Source: Candidatus Fimimorpha faecalis (GTDB lineage Bacteria > Bacillota > Clostridia > Lachnospirales > Lachnospiraceae). Taken from it: a stretch of DNA of 59,155 bases. A program made the translations under genes and the position numbers. Position 1 is the stretch's first letter, and the number at the start of each line of letters is the position of its first letter. Under the pieces are notes generated by a model. The model ran no database searches. It saw only the letters and a list, made by a program, of their open reading frames with translations, and was not told the DNA's origin. The stretch covers positions 1 to 59,155 of the forward strand of contig DVHN01000072.1 of the NCBI GenBank assembly GCA_018712075.1, in the 5' to 3' direction. Of this stretch, positions 35,882 to 44,624 are shown piece by piece.

Positions 35882-35895
35882 GGGAGCAGAAGCAA
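35867..35895 (-). promoter_or_regulatory. Promoter of the DJ-1/PfpI gene
   Basis: TTGCTT (35890-35895), 17 bases, TATACT (35867-35872) with an extended TG. It overlaps the plus-strand CYTH promoter almost completely. Confidence 0.65.
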
Positions 35896-35956
35896 TACTT
35901 TCACCGAATATTTGTTTGTTTCACAGAGCAATACCTGTAAAAAATGGAGGCTATTT

Positions 35957-36421
35957 ATGGAAATTGAACGTAAGTATTTATTAAAACAGTTACCAGAACA
36001 CTTAGAAAGTTACCCGTTTCATCTCATCGAACAGGCCTATTTATGTACCTCTCCTGTTGTAAGAATACGCCGTCAAGATCATACGTATTACCTTACTTAT
36101 AAGGGAGGCGGACTTCTTATGAGGGAAGAATATAATCTTCCACTCGACCAAAAATCGTACGAACACTTAAAAGCAAAAGCAGATGGACAGATCATTACAA
36201 AGAAACGGTATCTTATTCCAATTGAAACTTCCTATACCGTCGAATTAGATATCTTTTTTGGTGAGTATGCTGGTCTCATCATGGCAGAAGTAGAATTTCC
36301 TACAAAAGAGGCAGCTGACCAATTCGTCCCTCCTGATTGGTTTGGACAAGAAGTAACGTTTGATCCAAGATACCATAACAGCTATATGTCTTCTCACTCT
36401 CGTTCTTCTCTTAATCTTTAA
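35957..36421 (+). CDS. CYTH domain protein (triphosphate tunnel metalloenzyme)
   Basis: A 154-residue single-domain protein that begins MEIERKYLL, the ExExK motif of CYTH enzymes. It has alternating acidic/basic strands (VRIRRQ, YLTYKGGG, REEYNLPL, KKRYLIP, VELDIFFG, AEVEFPT) lining a metal tunnel. Bacterial members hydrolyse inorganic triphosphate or nucleotides. The frame is open 39 codons upstream, but this ATG follows TGGAGG and begins with the motif. Confidence 0.88.
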   Translation: MEIERKYLLKQLPEHLESYPFHLIEQAYLCTSPVVRIRRQDHTYYLTYKGGGLLMREEYNLPLDQKSYEHLKAKADGQIITKKRYLIPIETSYTVELDIFFGEYAGLIMAEVEFPTKEAADQFVPPDWFGQEVTFDPRYHNSYMSSHSRSSLNL

Positions 36422-36428
36422 TTGCTGC

Positions 36429-36454
36429 AAAAGCTGCCCTGGGGCAGCTTTTTT
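36429..36454 (+). terminator. Terminator after the CYTH gene
   Basis: AAAAGCTGCC and GGCAGCTTTT form a 10-bp stem with a CTGG loop, then TTTT on the plus strand. It sits between convergent genes and may also serve the cls transcript. Confidence 0.85.
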
Positions 36455-36464
36455 CTCTTACCTA

Positions 36465-37967
36465 TTAAAGCACTGGTGAAAGTAAGCGAAATAACTGTTC
36501 TTTCACTCTTATTCCAAAGCTTCTATTATTATAAGTTTCCAGCGTTACTTCTTTACAATGCGTAATATCATGCCGAAAAATTGCTTCCATTTTTCTAGTT
36601 ACCTCTGCATCATAAATGGTCGCATTCACTTCAAAATTTACCATAAAACTTCGGATATCCATGTTTGCAGTCCCATAGCATGTGACAGCACCATCGACAG
36701 TGATTCCCTTTGCATGTAAAAAGCCATCTTCATACGTATAACATCTAGCTCCAGCCTGTAATAGTTCTCCCATATAAGAATACGTAGCCCAATAAACAAA
36801 TGGATGGTCTGGCTTACATGGAATCATAATTCTAACATCCACACCCGATTTCACTGCTATAATCAACGCCGATAATATCGTCTCATCTGGAATAAAGTAT
36901 GGTGTTTGAACATAAATTCTTTTCTTGGCTTTATGCATTAAACTCACATAATTATCTCGAATTTGCTGAAACTTAGAATCAGGGCCACTTGTAATAATCT
37001 GAATTCCTGTTTTTCCCTTCCACTGTTCTGGATGGTCTTGAAAGTATTTTTGTTGTAAAAACAGATTTTCCTTTGTCGCATAATTCCAATCCAATGCAAA
37101 TCGAACTTGTAAGGCATTCACCGCAGAACCATACAATACTAGATGAGTGTCTCTCCAATATCCAAACTTTTCATCCAGAGAAATATACTCTCTTCCAATA
37201 TTGTATCCACCAATAAAACCTACTTTTCCATCAATTACTACAATTTTGCGATGATTCCTATAATTCACACGGACATGAAGCCATTTTAATGAAGCAGGGA
37301 AAAAGTCTCCAGTTTTTATTCCATGCTGTTCCAACCATTTCCAATCCGATCTTCTCATAGAACGGCATCCCATACTGTCATATAAAATGCGAACTTCCAC
37401 GCCCTGTTTTACTTTTTTTACTAAATGGGCTTTTATATTTTCAAACAGTTCATCTTTTTGAATAATATAATATTGAATATGAATAAACTGTTCTGCTTTG
37501 TCAATTTCCTCAATCAAACGCTGAAATTTTTCTCTTCCATCCGTATAAATATCTACAGAGTTATCCTCCGTATAAACAGCTCCTCCTGTCTCCAAATTAT
37601 ACATGACCAAATCCCTATGCGCTTCCATATTAGGGTTTGAAATTTGAAATCTTTTCTCATGCAGGCTCTGTTCCTGCTTCCGAATCGTGTAATTTAATTC
37701 ATCTTCAATCTCTTTGATCCGAAACATATGTTTTTTATGCATATCCTGATGCACAACCATATAAAGAAGAAATCCCACGATAGGGATAAAATAGAGCAAC
37801 AGAAGCCATGCCCATACTTCTTTTGGAGATTTTCTCTGAAAAAATACAATTGCTATTGCAAAAAAAATATTAAATATAGAGAAGTTATCATAAATCCACT
37901 GAATACCAGTCTTTACTAATTCTAATATATCCTGCAAATTTTCACCTATTTTCTCTTTCCCAAACAA
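36465..37967 (-). CDS. cls: Cardiolipin synthase (phospholipase D family)
   Basis: A 500-residue membrane enzyme that makes cardiolipin from phosphatidylglycerol. Two N-terminal helices (about 30-75) precede two HKD motifs: HRKIVVIDGKVGFIGG and HAKGITVDGAVTCYGTANMD. The assigned TTG start lacks a clear ribosome binding site; a TTG ten codons later follows GGTGA and is an alternative. Confidence 0.93.
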   Translation of the reverse strand: MFGKEKIGENLQDILELVKTGIQWIYDNFSIFNIFFAIAIVFFQRKSPKEVWAWLLLLYFIPIVGFLLYMVVHQDMHKKHMFRIKEIEDELNYTIRKQEQSLHEKRFQISNPNMEAHRDLVMYNLETGGAVYTEDNSVDIYTDGREKFQRLIEEIDKAEQFIHIQYYIIQKDELFENIKAHLVKKVKQGVEVRILYDSMGCRSMRRSDWKWLEQHGIKTGDFFPASLKWLHVRVNYRNHRKIVVIDGKVGFIGGYNIGREYISLDEKFGYWRDTHLVLYGSAVNALQVRFALDWNYATKENLFLQQKYFQDHPEQWKGKTGIQIITSGPDSKFQQIRDNYVSLMHKAKKRIYVQTPYFIPDETILSALIIAVKSGVDVRIMIPCKPDHPFVYWATYSYMGELLQAGARCYTYEDGFLHAKGITVDGAVTCYGTANMDIRSFMVNFEVNATIYDAEVTRKMEAIFRHDITHCKEVTLETYNNRSFGIRVKEQLFRLLSPVL

Positions 37968-38035
37968 AAGAATAAATTCTCATACAATCATTACTTTAAT
38001 ACTCTAATTGAAAACGATATTTCCTCCCCCATCTG

Positions 38036-38076
38036 AAAAAAGCTCGGAAGCCTTGTAAAACAAGTACCTCCGAGCT
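38036..38076 (-). terminator. Terminator after rplL
   Basis: An AGCTCGGA/TCCGAGCT stem (38041-38076) with inner pairing is followed on the minus strand by TTTTTTC. It lies 18 bases after the rplL stop. Confidence 0.9.
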
Positions 38077-38093
38077 GCAATCACTTACATCAA

Positions 38094-38468
38094 TTATTTG
38101 ATTGTAACCTTTGCTCCTTCTGCTTCTAACTTTTCCTTTAAAGCGTTTGCTTCTTCCTTAGAAACACCAGTCTTAATTGCCTTAGGAGCGTTATCTACAA
38201 CTTCCTTAGCTTCCTTTAAGCCTAAACCTGTAGCTTCACGAACAGCCTTGATAACCTTAACCTTGTTTGCACCAACTTCTGTTAATTCTACATCAAATTC
38301 TGTCTTTTCTTCTTCTGCTTCAGCTGCACCTGCACCTGCTGCTACAACAACACCTGCTGCTGCGGATACACCAAATTCTTCTTCACATGCTTTTACTAAA
38401 TCATTTAACTCTAATACAGTTAATTCTTTAATCGCTTCAATAAATTCAGCTGTTGTTAACTTTGCCAT
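38094..38468 (-). CDS. rplL: 50S ribosomal protein L7/L12
   Basis: The 124-residue stalk protein begins [21 protein letters not shown], has an Ala/Gly-rich hinge ([10 protein letters not shown]) and the C-terminal factor-binding domain with [12 protein letters not shown]. The ATG follows GGAGG; an earlier in-frame ATG is rejected. Confidence 0.98.
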   Translation of the reverse strand: MAKLTTAEFIEAIKELTVLELNDLVKACEEEFGVSAAAGVVVAAGAGAAEAEEEKTEFDVELTEVGANKVKVIKAVREATGLGLKEAKEVVDNAPKAIKTGVSKEEANALKEKLEAEGAKVTIK

Positions 38469-38568
38469 TTTATTTTCCTCCATATTCAAAATATTATTTA
38501 CAGACTTATTGCCTGCTGCGCAGACATTTTCATTCGTCTCACTAAAAATAGAAAAATTTCAACATCAA

Positions 38569-39060
38569 TTATGCTTCTTCCTGTGCTTCTGCAATTTGCT
38601 TGATAACACGAGCAAAATTTGTAATTGGAGATTGAATGCTTCCAAGGAACTTGGAAAGTAATTCGTCTCTTGATGGAATCGTTGCAATTACTTTAATTCC
38701 ATCCTGGTCGTAGTAAGTACCTTCTACAACACCAGCCTTAAGCTCTAACTGTGGGTTCTTCTTTGAGAACTCAAACAGAAGTTTTGCTGGCATTGCTGCA
38801 TCTGTCTTAGATGTAGCTAAAGCTGTAGGTCCTTCTAAGTGTGCTGCTAAAGAAGCAAACTCTGTATCTTGAATTGCAAAATTGATCATTGTGTTCTTAT
38901 ATACTTTATAAGAAACTCCAGCTTCTCTTAATGTTTTACGAAGCTGTGTATCTTGTTCTACAGTAAGTCCACGATGGTCAACTACAACTGCTGCTTTCGC
39001 ACCATCTAACGCAGCCTTGATTTCTTCTACGACTGGTTTCTTTAACTCTACCTTAGCCAT
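38569..39060 (-). CDS. rplJ: 50S ribosomal protein L10
   Basis: L10 anchors the L7/L12 stalk. The 163-residue protein has AKAAVVVDHRGLTVEQ and YKVYKNTMINFA, with the C-terminal L12-binding helix. The chosen ATG follows AAGGAGG. It is preceded by an L10 leader RNA, to which the L10-L12 complex binds for autoregulation. Confidence 0.97.
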   Translation of the reverse strand: MAKVELKKPVVEEIKAALDGAKAAVVVDHRGLTVEQDTQLRKTLREAGVSYKVYKNTMINFAIQDTEFASLAAHLEGPTALATSKTDAAMPAKLLFEFSKKNPQLELKAGVVEGTYYDQDGIKVIATIPSRDELLSKFLGSIQSPITNFARVIKQIAEAQEEA

Positions 39061-39086
39061 GTGTTTTGCCCTCCTTATTAGATTTG

Positions 39087-39104
39087 GAGTGCCAAAAAGC
39101 ACTC
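39087..39104 (-). other. Stem-loop just before rplJ
   Basis: GAGTGC/GCACTC forms a 6-bp stem with a T-rich loop, 26 bases before the rplJ start codon. It lies between the attenuator hairpin and the ribosome binding site and may take part in the regulatory fold. Confidence 0.4.
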
Positions 39105-39113
39105 ATGGTAGCC

Positions 39114-39142
39114 GAAAAGCCTCTCTGCCAAGACAGAGAGGC
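39114..39142 (-). terminator. Attenuator hairpin between the L10 leader and rplJ
   Basis: A perfect 9-bp stem (GCCTCTCTG/CAGAGAGGC) is followed on the minus strand by TTTTC. It would cut read-through into rplJ when L10 binds upstream. Confidence 0.7.
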
Positions 39143-39174
39143 TCCTTAAGATTCTTAATTCATGAATTCTTAAT

Positions 39175-39223
39175 CCTCGGTAGGCGTTTTCTCCTTACGT
39201 CTTACGACACCTACTGTCTTCGG
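39175..39223 (-). promoter_or_regulatory. L10 leader RNA (ribosomal protein autoregulatory element)
   Basis: On the minus strand the RNA reads CCGAAGACAGUAGGUG ... CGCCUACCGAGG, a kink-turn bearing stem of the L10 leader family upstream of rplJ-rplL in Firmicutes. An attenuator hairpin follows. Confidence 0.85.
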
Positions 39224-39294
39224 CATATATTGCTGCTTTCACAGCCAATAACTATATATCATAAAATTTATTCCATGTCAACATCAAATTTAAA

Positions 39295-39990
39295 TTAGTT
39301 CATTAATTTCATGACATTCAGCTTTACACCAGGTCCCATTGTGGAACTCAATGTAACGCTTCTAATATACTGTCCCTTTAATGTACTTGGTTTTGCTTTG
39401 ATGATGGCATCCATAAGCGTCTGGAAGTTGTCGCCTAATTTTTCCTCTGTAAAGGAAACCTTTCCTACTGGCACGTGGATAATGTTTGTCTTGTCCAGTC
39501 TATATTCAATCTTACCAGCTTTGATATCATTTACTGCCTTTGTAACGTCCATTGTTACAGTACCAGCCTTTGGATTTGGCATTAATCCCTTTGGTCCAAG
39601 GATACGACCTAAACGACCAACAACACCCATCATATCTGGTGTAGCTACTACAACATCAAAATCCAACCAACCTTCATTCTGAATCTTTGGAATTAATTCT
39701 TCTGCTCCAACAAATTCAGCACCAGCAGCCTTTGCTTCGTCTGCCTTAGCGCCCTTAGCAAATACTAATACACGAACTGTCTTTCCTGTTCCATGTGGCA
39801 ATACAACAGCTCCACGAACCTGTTGATCTGCATGACGTCCATCGCAGCCAGTTCTGATATGAACTTCAACTGTTTCATCAAATTTTGCAACAGAAGCTTT
39901 TTTTACTAACGCAATTGCTTCTTCCTTATCATAAAGAGTAGCGCGGTCTACTAATTTAGCAGCCTCTACGTACTTTTTTCCTCTTTTCAT
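39295..39990 (-). CDS. rplA: 50S ribosomal protein L1
   Basis: L1 forms the mobile stalk at the E site. The 231-residue protein begins [15 protein letters not shown] and contains [20 protein letters not shown] and [10 protein letters not shown]. The ATG follows AGGAGG; the longer frame runs into the leader. It lies close after rplK, with a 28-bp element in the gap. Confidence 0.98.
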   Translation of the reverse strand: MKRGKKYVEAAKLVDRATLYDKEEAIALVKKASVAKFDETVEVHIRTGCDGRHADQQVRGAVVLPHGTGKTVRVLVFAKGAKADEAKAAGAEFVGAEELIPKIQNEGWLDFDVVVATPDMMGVVGRLGRILGPKGLMPNPKAGTVTMDVTKAVNDIKAGKIEYRLDKTNIIHVPVGKVSFTEEKLGDNFQTLMDAIIKAKPSTLKGQYIRSVTLSSTMGPGVKLNVMKLMN

Positions 39991-40006
39991 TATGAATAAC
40001 CTCCTA

Positions 40007-40034
40007 GTGGTATTTGCGGGAATTTCCCTCCCAC
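40007..40034 (-). repeat. 28-bp element, copy 2 (before rplA)
   Basis: GTGG ... CCAC ends and GGGA/TCCC-type inner arms form a compact hairpin. It matches the copy before rplK at 26 of 28 positions. It lies inside the transcript close to the rplA ribosome binding site. Confidence 0.8.
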
Positions 40035-40067
40035 GTTCTACAAATTCTATAAACAACGGTATAGATT

Positions 40068-40493
40068 TTACTCTTCAACTGTAATACCCATACTGCGAGC
40101 TGTACCAGCGATCATGCTCATTGCAGCTTCTAAACTAGCTGCATTTAAATCTGGCATCTTTAATTCAGCAATTTTCTGAATTTCTGCTTTGCTGATCTTT
40201 GCAACTTTTGTCTTATTTGGTGCTGCGGAACCAGACTTAAGATTACAAGCCTTCTTTAATAAAACTGCTGCTGGAGGAGTCTTTGTGATGAAGCTGAAAC
40301 TTCTGTCTGCATATACAGTAATAACAACTGGAATAACCATACCAGCCTGATCTGCTGTTCTTGCATTGAACTCCTTTGTAAACTGTACAATATTTACACC
40401 ATGCTGACCTAAAGCAGGACCAACTGGTGGTGCTGGTGTTGCCTTACCAGCTGGGATTTGTAATTTAATATATCCTGTTACTTTCTTTGCCAT
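40068..40493 (-). CDS. rplK: 50S ribosomal protein L11
   Basis: L11 binds the GTPase centre of 23S rRNA. The 141-residue protein begins [32 protein letters not shown] and ends with GTARSMGI. The ATG follows AGGAGGTG; an in-frame GTG overlapping the site is rejected. It lies after nusG with the 28-bp element in the gap. Confidence 0.98.
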   Translation of the reverse strand: MAKKVTGYIKLQIPAGKATPAPPVGPALGQHGVNIVQFTKEFNARTADQAGMVIPVVITVYADRSFSFITKTPPAAVLLKKACNLKSGSAAPNKTKVAKISKAEIQKIAELKMPDLNAASLEAAMSMIAGTARSMGITVEE

Positions 40494-40514
40494 TTTTGGC
40501 ACCTCCTAAAATCT

Positions 40515-40542
40515 GTGGTATTTACGGGGATTTCCCTCCCAC
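40515..40542 (-). repeat. 28-bp element, copy 1 (before rplK)
   Basis: Near-identical to the element before rplA (two differences). The core folds as GTGG-GAGGGAAA-TCCCC-...-CCAC. It occupies most of the nusG-rplK gap, directly upstream of the rplK ribosome binding site. Confidence 0.8.
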
Positions 40543-40572
40543 GATCAACAGCCAACGACTGCTGACGTCTTT

Positions 40573-41088
40573 TTACATCTTCTCTACATCCGTGAAATTC
40601 AACTCAACTGGTGTTTCACGACCGAACATATCAACATTGATTATAATCTTTTGTTTTTGCAAGTCGATGGACTGGATCACTCCAATGGTATCTTCCCATG
40701 CGCCATTTACGACTTTAATCGTATCTCCAACCTTAAAATCAACAATAAGATCATTCGTCCGAATTCCAAGATTTTCCATTTCCTCTTCTGTCAATGGTAC
40801 TGGTTTGGACCCTGGTCCAACAAATCCTGTGACACCTCTTGTATTTCGTACAACATACCATGTATCATCATTCATAATCATATACAATAATACATAGCCA
40901 GGAAACATCTTTTTCATACTGGATTTTCTCTGTCCATTTTTCAATTCTTCTACTTCCTGAAGAGGTACGGATACTTCGAGAATCTGATCCTGAAGTTTGC
41001 GGTTTTCAATTGTTTTTTCAATGTCAACTTTCACTTTGTTTTCATAACCTGAATAAGTATGCACCACATACCAATGCGCCTCTGCCAT
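40573..41088 (-). CDS. nusG: Transcription termination/antitermination protein NusG
   Basis: The 171-residue protein has an N-terminal NGN domain (EAHWYVVHTYSGYENKVK, MFPGYVLLYM, VRNTRGVTGFVG) and a C-terminal KOW domain (VGDTIKVVNGAWEDTIG). It modulates RNA polymerase pausing and couples to the ribosome. It follows secE by 13 bases. Confidence 0.97.
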   Translation of the reverse strand: MAEAHWYVVHTYSGYENKVKVDIEKTIENRKLQDQILEVSVPLQEVEELKNGQRKSSMKKMFPGYVLLYMIMNDDTWYVVRNTRGVTGFVGPGSKPVPLTEEEMENLGIRTNDLIVDFKVGDTIKVVNGAWEDTIGVIQSIDLQKQKIIINVDMFGRETPVELNFTDVEKM

Positions 41089-41101
41089 ATCATTACCTCA
41101 C

Positions 41102-41323
41102 TTATTTTACAATGAACTCAACACCAAACTGAACAAGTATATCAATTAAACGAATAAATCCACACATAATAATTGAAATGATCAGCACCACCGTTGTTTG
41201 TCTCCAAAGTGATTCTTTGTCTGGCCAGATAATTTTCTTAAATTCAGTCTGCAAACCTTTGAAGAAACTCTTTTCTTTCTTCGCATCTTTCTGCTTCTTT
41301 TTTACTTTTCCTGTTTCTTCCAT
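41102..41323 (-). CDS. secE: Preprotein translocase subunit SecE
   Basis: A 73-residue small translocon protein with a basic N-terminus, FFKGLQTEFKKIIWPDKESLWRQT and a single transmembrane helix (about 44-66). The order rpmG-secE-nusG is standard. Confidence 0.95.
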   Translation of the reverse strand: MEETGKVKKKQKDAKKEKSFFKGLQTEFKKIIWPDKESLWRQTTVVLIISIIMCGFIRLIDILVQFGVEFIVK

Positions 41324-41346
41324 ATAAATGCTCCTCTAAAAACCGA

Positions 41347-41496
41347 TTACTTGGTTTCCTTGTGTAACGTATGTGACTTACAGAATTTACAGTACTTCTT
41401 TGTTTCCATGCGCTCAGGATGATTTTTCTTTTCCTTCGTCATGTTGTAATTACGTTGTTTGCATTGTGTACATGCCAATGTGATCTTTACGCGCAC
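41347..41496 (-). CDS. rpmG: 50S ribosomal protein L33
   Basis: A 49-residue zinc-ribbon ribosomal protein. It reads (M)[19 protein letters not shown], then [17 protein letters not shown], with paired CxxC motifs, so it is the zinc-binding (C+) form. It starts with GTG eight bases after GGAGG. It is the first gene of the rpmG-secE-nusG-rplK-rplA transcript. Confidence 0.95.
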   Translation of the reverse strand: MRVKITLACTQCKQRNYNMTKEKKNHPERMETKKYCKFCKSHTLHKETK

Positions 41497-41542
41497 AACT
41501 TCCACCTCCACTTGTATTCATTATCATTCCAGACTTTTTTGT

Positions 41543-41565
41543 ACAAAAAAAAGACCTGGCGTCTT
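41543..41565 (-). terminator. Short leader hairpin with T-tract before rpmG
   Basis: AAGAC/GTCTT forms a 5-bp stem with a 5-base loop, then eight T residues on the minus strand, about 15 bases after the predicted start. A weak stem with a strong U-tract suggests a leader attenuator. Confidence 0.45.
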
Positions 41566-41579
41566 CCACACGCTTTCTC

Positions 41580-41608
41580 ACTATAACACATGTGCCTAGA
41601 TCCGTCAA
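41580..41608 (-). promoter_or_regulatory. Sigma-A promoter of the rpmG-secE-nusG-rplKA operon
   Basis: TTGACG (41603-41608), 17 bases, TATAGT (41580-41585) on the minus strand. Confidence 0.82.
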
Positions 41609-41661
41609 GTCTTTTTTCTCTTTGATCGCATAAATTTTTCTATAGCAGAATAATTCTTACA

Positions 41662-42324
41662 TTATTTTACATACCCACTGCACAGCTGTTGTTCCAACTC
41701 TTTGACTGTTGCTACAATCCAATCAGGCTTTGCCTTTTCCAGTTCTTGTAAACTTCCATACCCATATGTAACCGCACCTACACGAATGCCGCATTGACGA
41801 GCCCCCTCAATATCATAGCATCGATCTCCCACCATAATCACTTCCATCCTGAAATCAGCAGGAAACTGTTTCAATGCATATTGGATCACATCTGCTTTTT
41901 TTACACGTGTCTCTTCTAAATCGGAACCTGCTACAAAATCAAAATATGGAGCAATTTGAAAATATTCTAAAATTTGCTTTGCAAATACTTCAGGTTTAGA
42001 AGTGGCAAGCACAATGGTATGTTCCTCTTTTTTCAAATGAATCAGCATTTCTTCAATACCTTCATAAAGCTCATTTTCAAAAATTCCTATTGGCGTGTAG
42101 TATTCTCTATAATATTGAATTGCTCTTCCCGCCTCCTCTTGTGTCATCCCATAATATTGACAGAAGCTGTCCCGCAAAGGAGGACCAATAAAAAAACTTA
42201 ATGATTTATGATCGGTTATTTTTATTCCAAATTTTTGCAGTGCATACTGTGCCGATTTCGTAATGCCCACCATTGGGTCCGTCAAAGTTCCGTCTAAATC
42301 AAATAAAATGTATTTCTTTCTCAT
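41662..42324 (-). CDS. HAD-superfamily hydrolase (phosphoglycolate phosphatase-like)
   Basis: A 220-residue HAD phosphatase with motif I FDLDGTLTD, motif II VLATSK, and motif III/IV MVGDRCYDIEGA. The small cap domain suggests a Gph-type enzyme; the substrate is not known. Its ATG overlaps the stop of the response-regulator gene by four bases, so translation is coupled. Confidence 0.88.
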   Translation of the reverse strand: MRKKYILFDLDGTLTDPMVGITKSAQYALQKFGIKITDHKSLSFFIGPPLRDSFCQYYGMTQEEAGRAIQYYREYYTPIGIFENELYEGIEEMLIHLKKEEHTIVLATSKPEVFAKQILEYFQIAPYFDFVAGSDLEETRVKKADVIQYALKQFPADFRMEVIMVGDRCYDIEGARQCGIRVGAVTYGYGSLQELEKAKPDWIVATVKELEQQLCSGYVK

Positions 42325-43010
42325 ACTTTAAACCGGTATCCCACTCCCCATATTGTTTCAATATATTGTGGTTTTGCTGTGTCAAATTCAATTTTTTCTC
42401 GAATTTTTTTAATATGAACGGTAACTGTAGCAATATCTCCGACACTTTCCATATCCCAAATTTCTCGGAATAACTCTTCCTTTGTAAATACACGGTTTGG
42501 ATTTTGTGCTAAAAAAGTAAGTAAATCAAATTCCTTTGTAGTAAACTGTTTTTCTTCTCCATTTACATAAACTCTTCGTGCTGTTTTATCAATTTTAATT
42601 CCTCGAATTTCAATAATTTCATTCTCCTGTACTGCACTTCCAATCAAACGCTCATAACGAGCCAAATGTGCCTTTACACGGGCTACTAACTCACTTGGGC
42701 TAAATGGCTTTGTTACATAATCGTCTGCTCCGAGTCCTAATCCTCGTATTTTATCAATATCATCTTTTTTTGCAGAAACAAGTAAAATCGGGGTATTTTT
42801 CACTTTACGCACTCTTTTACAAATTTCAAATCCGTCCACACCTGGAAGCATTAAGTCTAAAAGAATTAAATCATAATCACCTTCTAAAGCTTCCTTCAAA
42901 CCAGTTTCTCCGTTTGTCTCAATATGAACCTCAAATCCACTCAACTCTAAATAGTCTTTTTCCAATTCTGCAATACTTTCTTCATCTTCTACAATCAAAA
43001 TCTTACTCAT
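42321..43010 (-). CDS. OmpR/PhoB-type response regulator
   Basis: A 229-residue regulator: receiver domain (about 1-120, phosphoacceptor Asp in LILLDLMLPG, SAKKD and KPF) and a C-terminal winged-helix DNA-binding domain (TKEFDLLTFL, VTVHIKKIREKI, IETIWGVGYRF). Its partner kinase overlaps upstream by eight bases. The target is not visible. Confidence 0.95.
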   Translation of the reverse strand: MSKILIVEDEESIAELEKDYLELSGFEVHIETNGETGLKEALEGDYDLILLDLMLPGVDGFEICKRVRKVKNTPILLVSAKKDDIDKIRGLGLGADDYVTKPFSPSELVARVKAHLARYERLIGSAVQENEIIEIRGIKIDKTARRVYVNGEEKQFTTKEFDLLTFLAQNPNRVFTKEELFREIWDMESVGDIATVTVHIKKIREKIEFDTAKPQYIETIWGVGYRFKV

Positions 43011-44490
43011 TGTGAACCTCCTGATACTTTCTCAATACAAAATTCATGACTGTGCCAGTTCCTAGCTTGCTGCTGGCCCATATTTTTCCTCCATGATCTT
43101 CAATAATCTTTTTTACAATGGATAATCCAATGCCACTTCCTCCTTGAGCAGAATTTCTCGAAGAATCGGTTCGATAAAAACGATCAAAGATATATGGCAA
43201 TTCTTTTTGTGCAATTCCCTTTCCATTGTCTTCAATTTCTACCTGAATAAAATCCCCGACATCTTTGATCCTAATATTAATTTTTCCCTGCGGCTTGTCC
43301 ATATATTTAATCGAATTACTAATAATATTATTAATCACTCGTTTCATTTGTTCTGCATCTGCAATTATTATGACTGACTCATCACAGTAATTATAATAGC
43401 TGAACAGAATATTTTTTGCCTCCAAATCCATTCCTACTTCTTCTGCACAATCTCCAAAGTAATCGGCTACATTAATTTTGGAAAATGTATATGGAATTCT
43501 GTTTGTATCAATTTTAGAATAAAATGTTAATTCATTGATCAATCGATCCATATCATTTGCTTTGTTGTAAATTGTATGAATGTAACGATCCATCTTTTGC
43601 GGTGTATCTGCCACACCATCCATAATTCCTTCAACATATCCTTTAATTGCTGTAATTGGAGTTTTTAAGTCATGAGAGATATTACTGATTAATTCTTTAT
43701 TATCCGCATCAAACTGCAATTTTTCTTCTGCCGACTCTTTGAGCCGCTGTCTCATTTCCTCAAATCCAATACAGAGCTGACCAATCTCATCTCGTTCGTC
43801 TGCTTCAATAACAAAATCCAGATTTCCATCTTTTATATTTTTGGTAGCATCTTTTAATTGATTCAATGGTCTTAAGACAGAATGATAAATCCAATAACTA
43901 AATATGGAAGCAGTTAAAATAAGAATCAATATAACTGCTGCTATAAGCTGTATCACCATTGTTTTTAATTCTGGAATCCAACTATTTAAAGATGTGATAA
44001 TAAATACTGTACCATCGGCGCCATCACTAAATTTAAAATCCTGTGCTTTTACAAGGCGTGCTTCTTTTCCACCAAAATATTGACCATTTAAAACTTCGTT
44101 ATTTCCTTCTCCATATAATGGCAGTTCTCCATAAATTTCTTCCAAATCATCACTGGAAGAATAAATAATTTGATCATTCTTTCGTACTACTAACGATGTA
44201 TTTTTATTTTTTAATTGATTGCTTAATTCCTCCAATGTTTCTCGTCTTTGAAACATGTCTGGATCTTGTTCTATTTCTAGTTGAATCGCCTTTTGAATTT
44301 CTCCCGTGAGACGATTAAATAATCTGGTAGAATTTGGAAAAATATCTTCAATTGTACTTTCAATATTATAAGTCTCATTAATTACATTTAACTGATAAAT
44401 GACCAAAAGGTTCGCAAACACAATTAAAAGAATAATCGGAACAACAATAATACATCCAAAAGAAATCCACAGTTTTGTCCTTAATTTCAC
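43003..44490 (-). CDS. HAMP-domain sensor histidine kinase
   Basis: A 495-residue membrane kinase: a helix at the N-terminus (about 7-30), a periplasmic-type sensor (about 35-180), a second helix (about 183-205), HAMP, HisKA with the phosphorylated His in NISHDLKTPITAIKGY, and an ATPase with N (NIISNSIKYM), G1 (DNGKGIAQKE) and G2 (GSGIGLSIV). I favour the GTG start after AAGGAG; an upstream ATG in frame lacks a site. It forms an operon with the regulator. Confidence 0.92.
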   Translation of the reverse strand: MKLRTKLWISFGCIIVVPIILLIVFANLLVIYQLNVINETYNIESTIEDIFPNSTRLFNRLTGEIQKAIQLEIEQDPDMFQRRETLEELSNQLKNKNTSLVVRKNDQIIYSSSDDLEEIYGELPLYGEGNNEVLNGQYFGGKEARLVKAQDFKFSDGADGTVFIITSLNSWIPELKTMVIQLIAAVILILILTASIFSYWIYHSVLRPLNQLKDATKNIKDGNLDFVIEADERDEIGQLCIGFEEMRQRLKESAEEKLQFDADNKELISNISHDLKTPITAIKGYVEGIMDGVADTPQKMDRYIHTIYNKANDMDRLINELTFYSKIDTNRIPYTFSKINVADYFGDCAEEVGMDLEAKNILFSYYNYCDESVIIIADAEQMKRVINNIISNSIKYMDKPQGKINIRIKDVGDFIQVEIEDNGKGIAQKELPYIFDRFYRTDSSRNSAQGGSGIGLSIVKKIIEDHGGKIWASSKLGTGTVMNFVLRKYQEVHNE

Positions 44491-44541
44491 GGCTTTATCA
44501 CTCCTTTGTATGGACATCTATAAGTACTCACATTATTGTTT

Positions 44542-44547
44542 ATTATA
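44542..44547 (-). promoter_or_regulatory. Extended -10 promoter candidate of the kinase-regulator-HAD operon
   Basis: The minus strand reads TG-G-TATAAT with no strong -35. It lies about 50 bases before the proposed GTG start. Confidence 0.5.
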
Positions 44548-44624
44548 CCACAAGACTTCCTATGTGAATATAAACAAAAACTGATTTTTTCTAAAATTTT
44601 ATTGAATTATACATTAAAATAATT

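Noticed and set aside
38098..38661. Plus-strand frame opposite rplL and rplJ
   Set aside because: Open only because of the Ala/Lys-rich codons of the ribosomal genes; it has no start signals.
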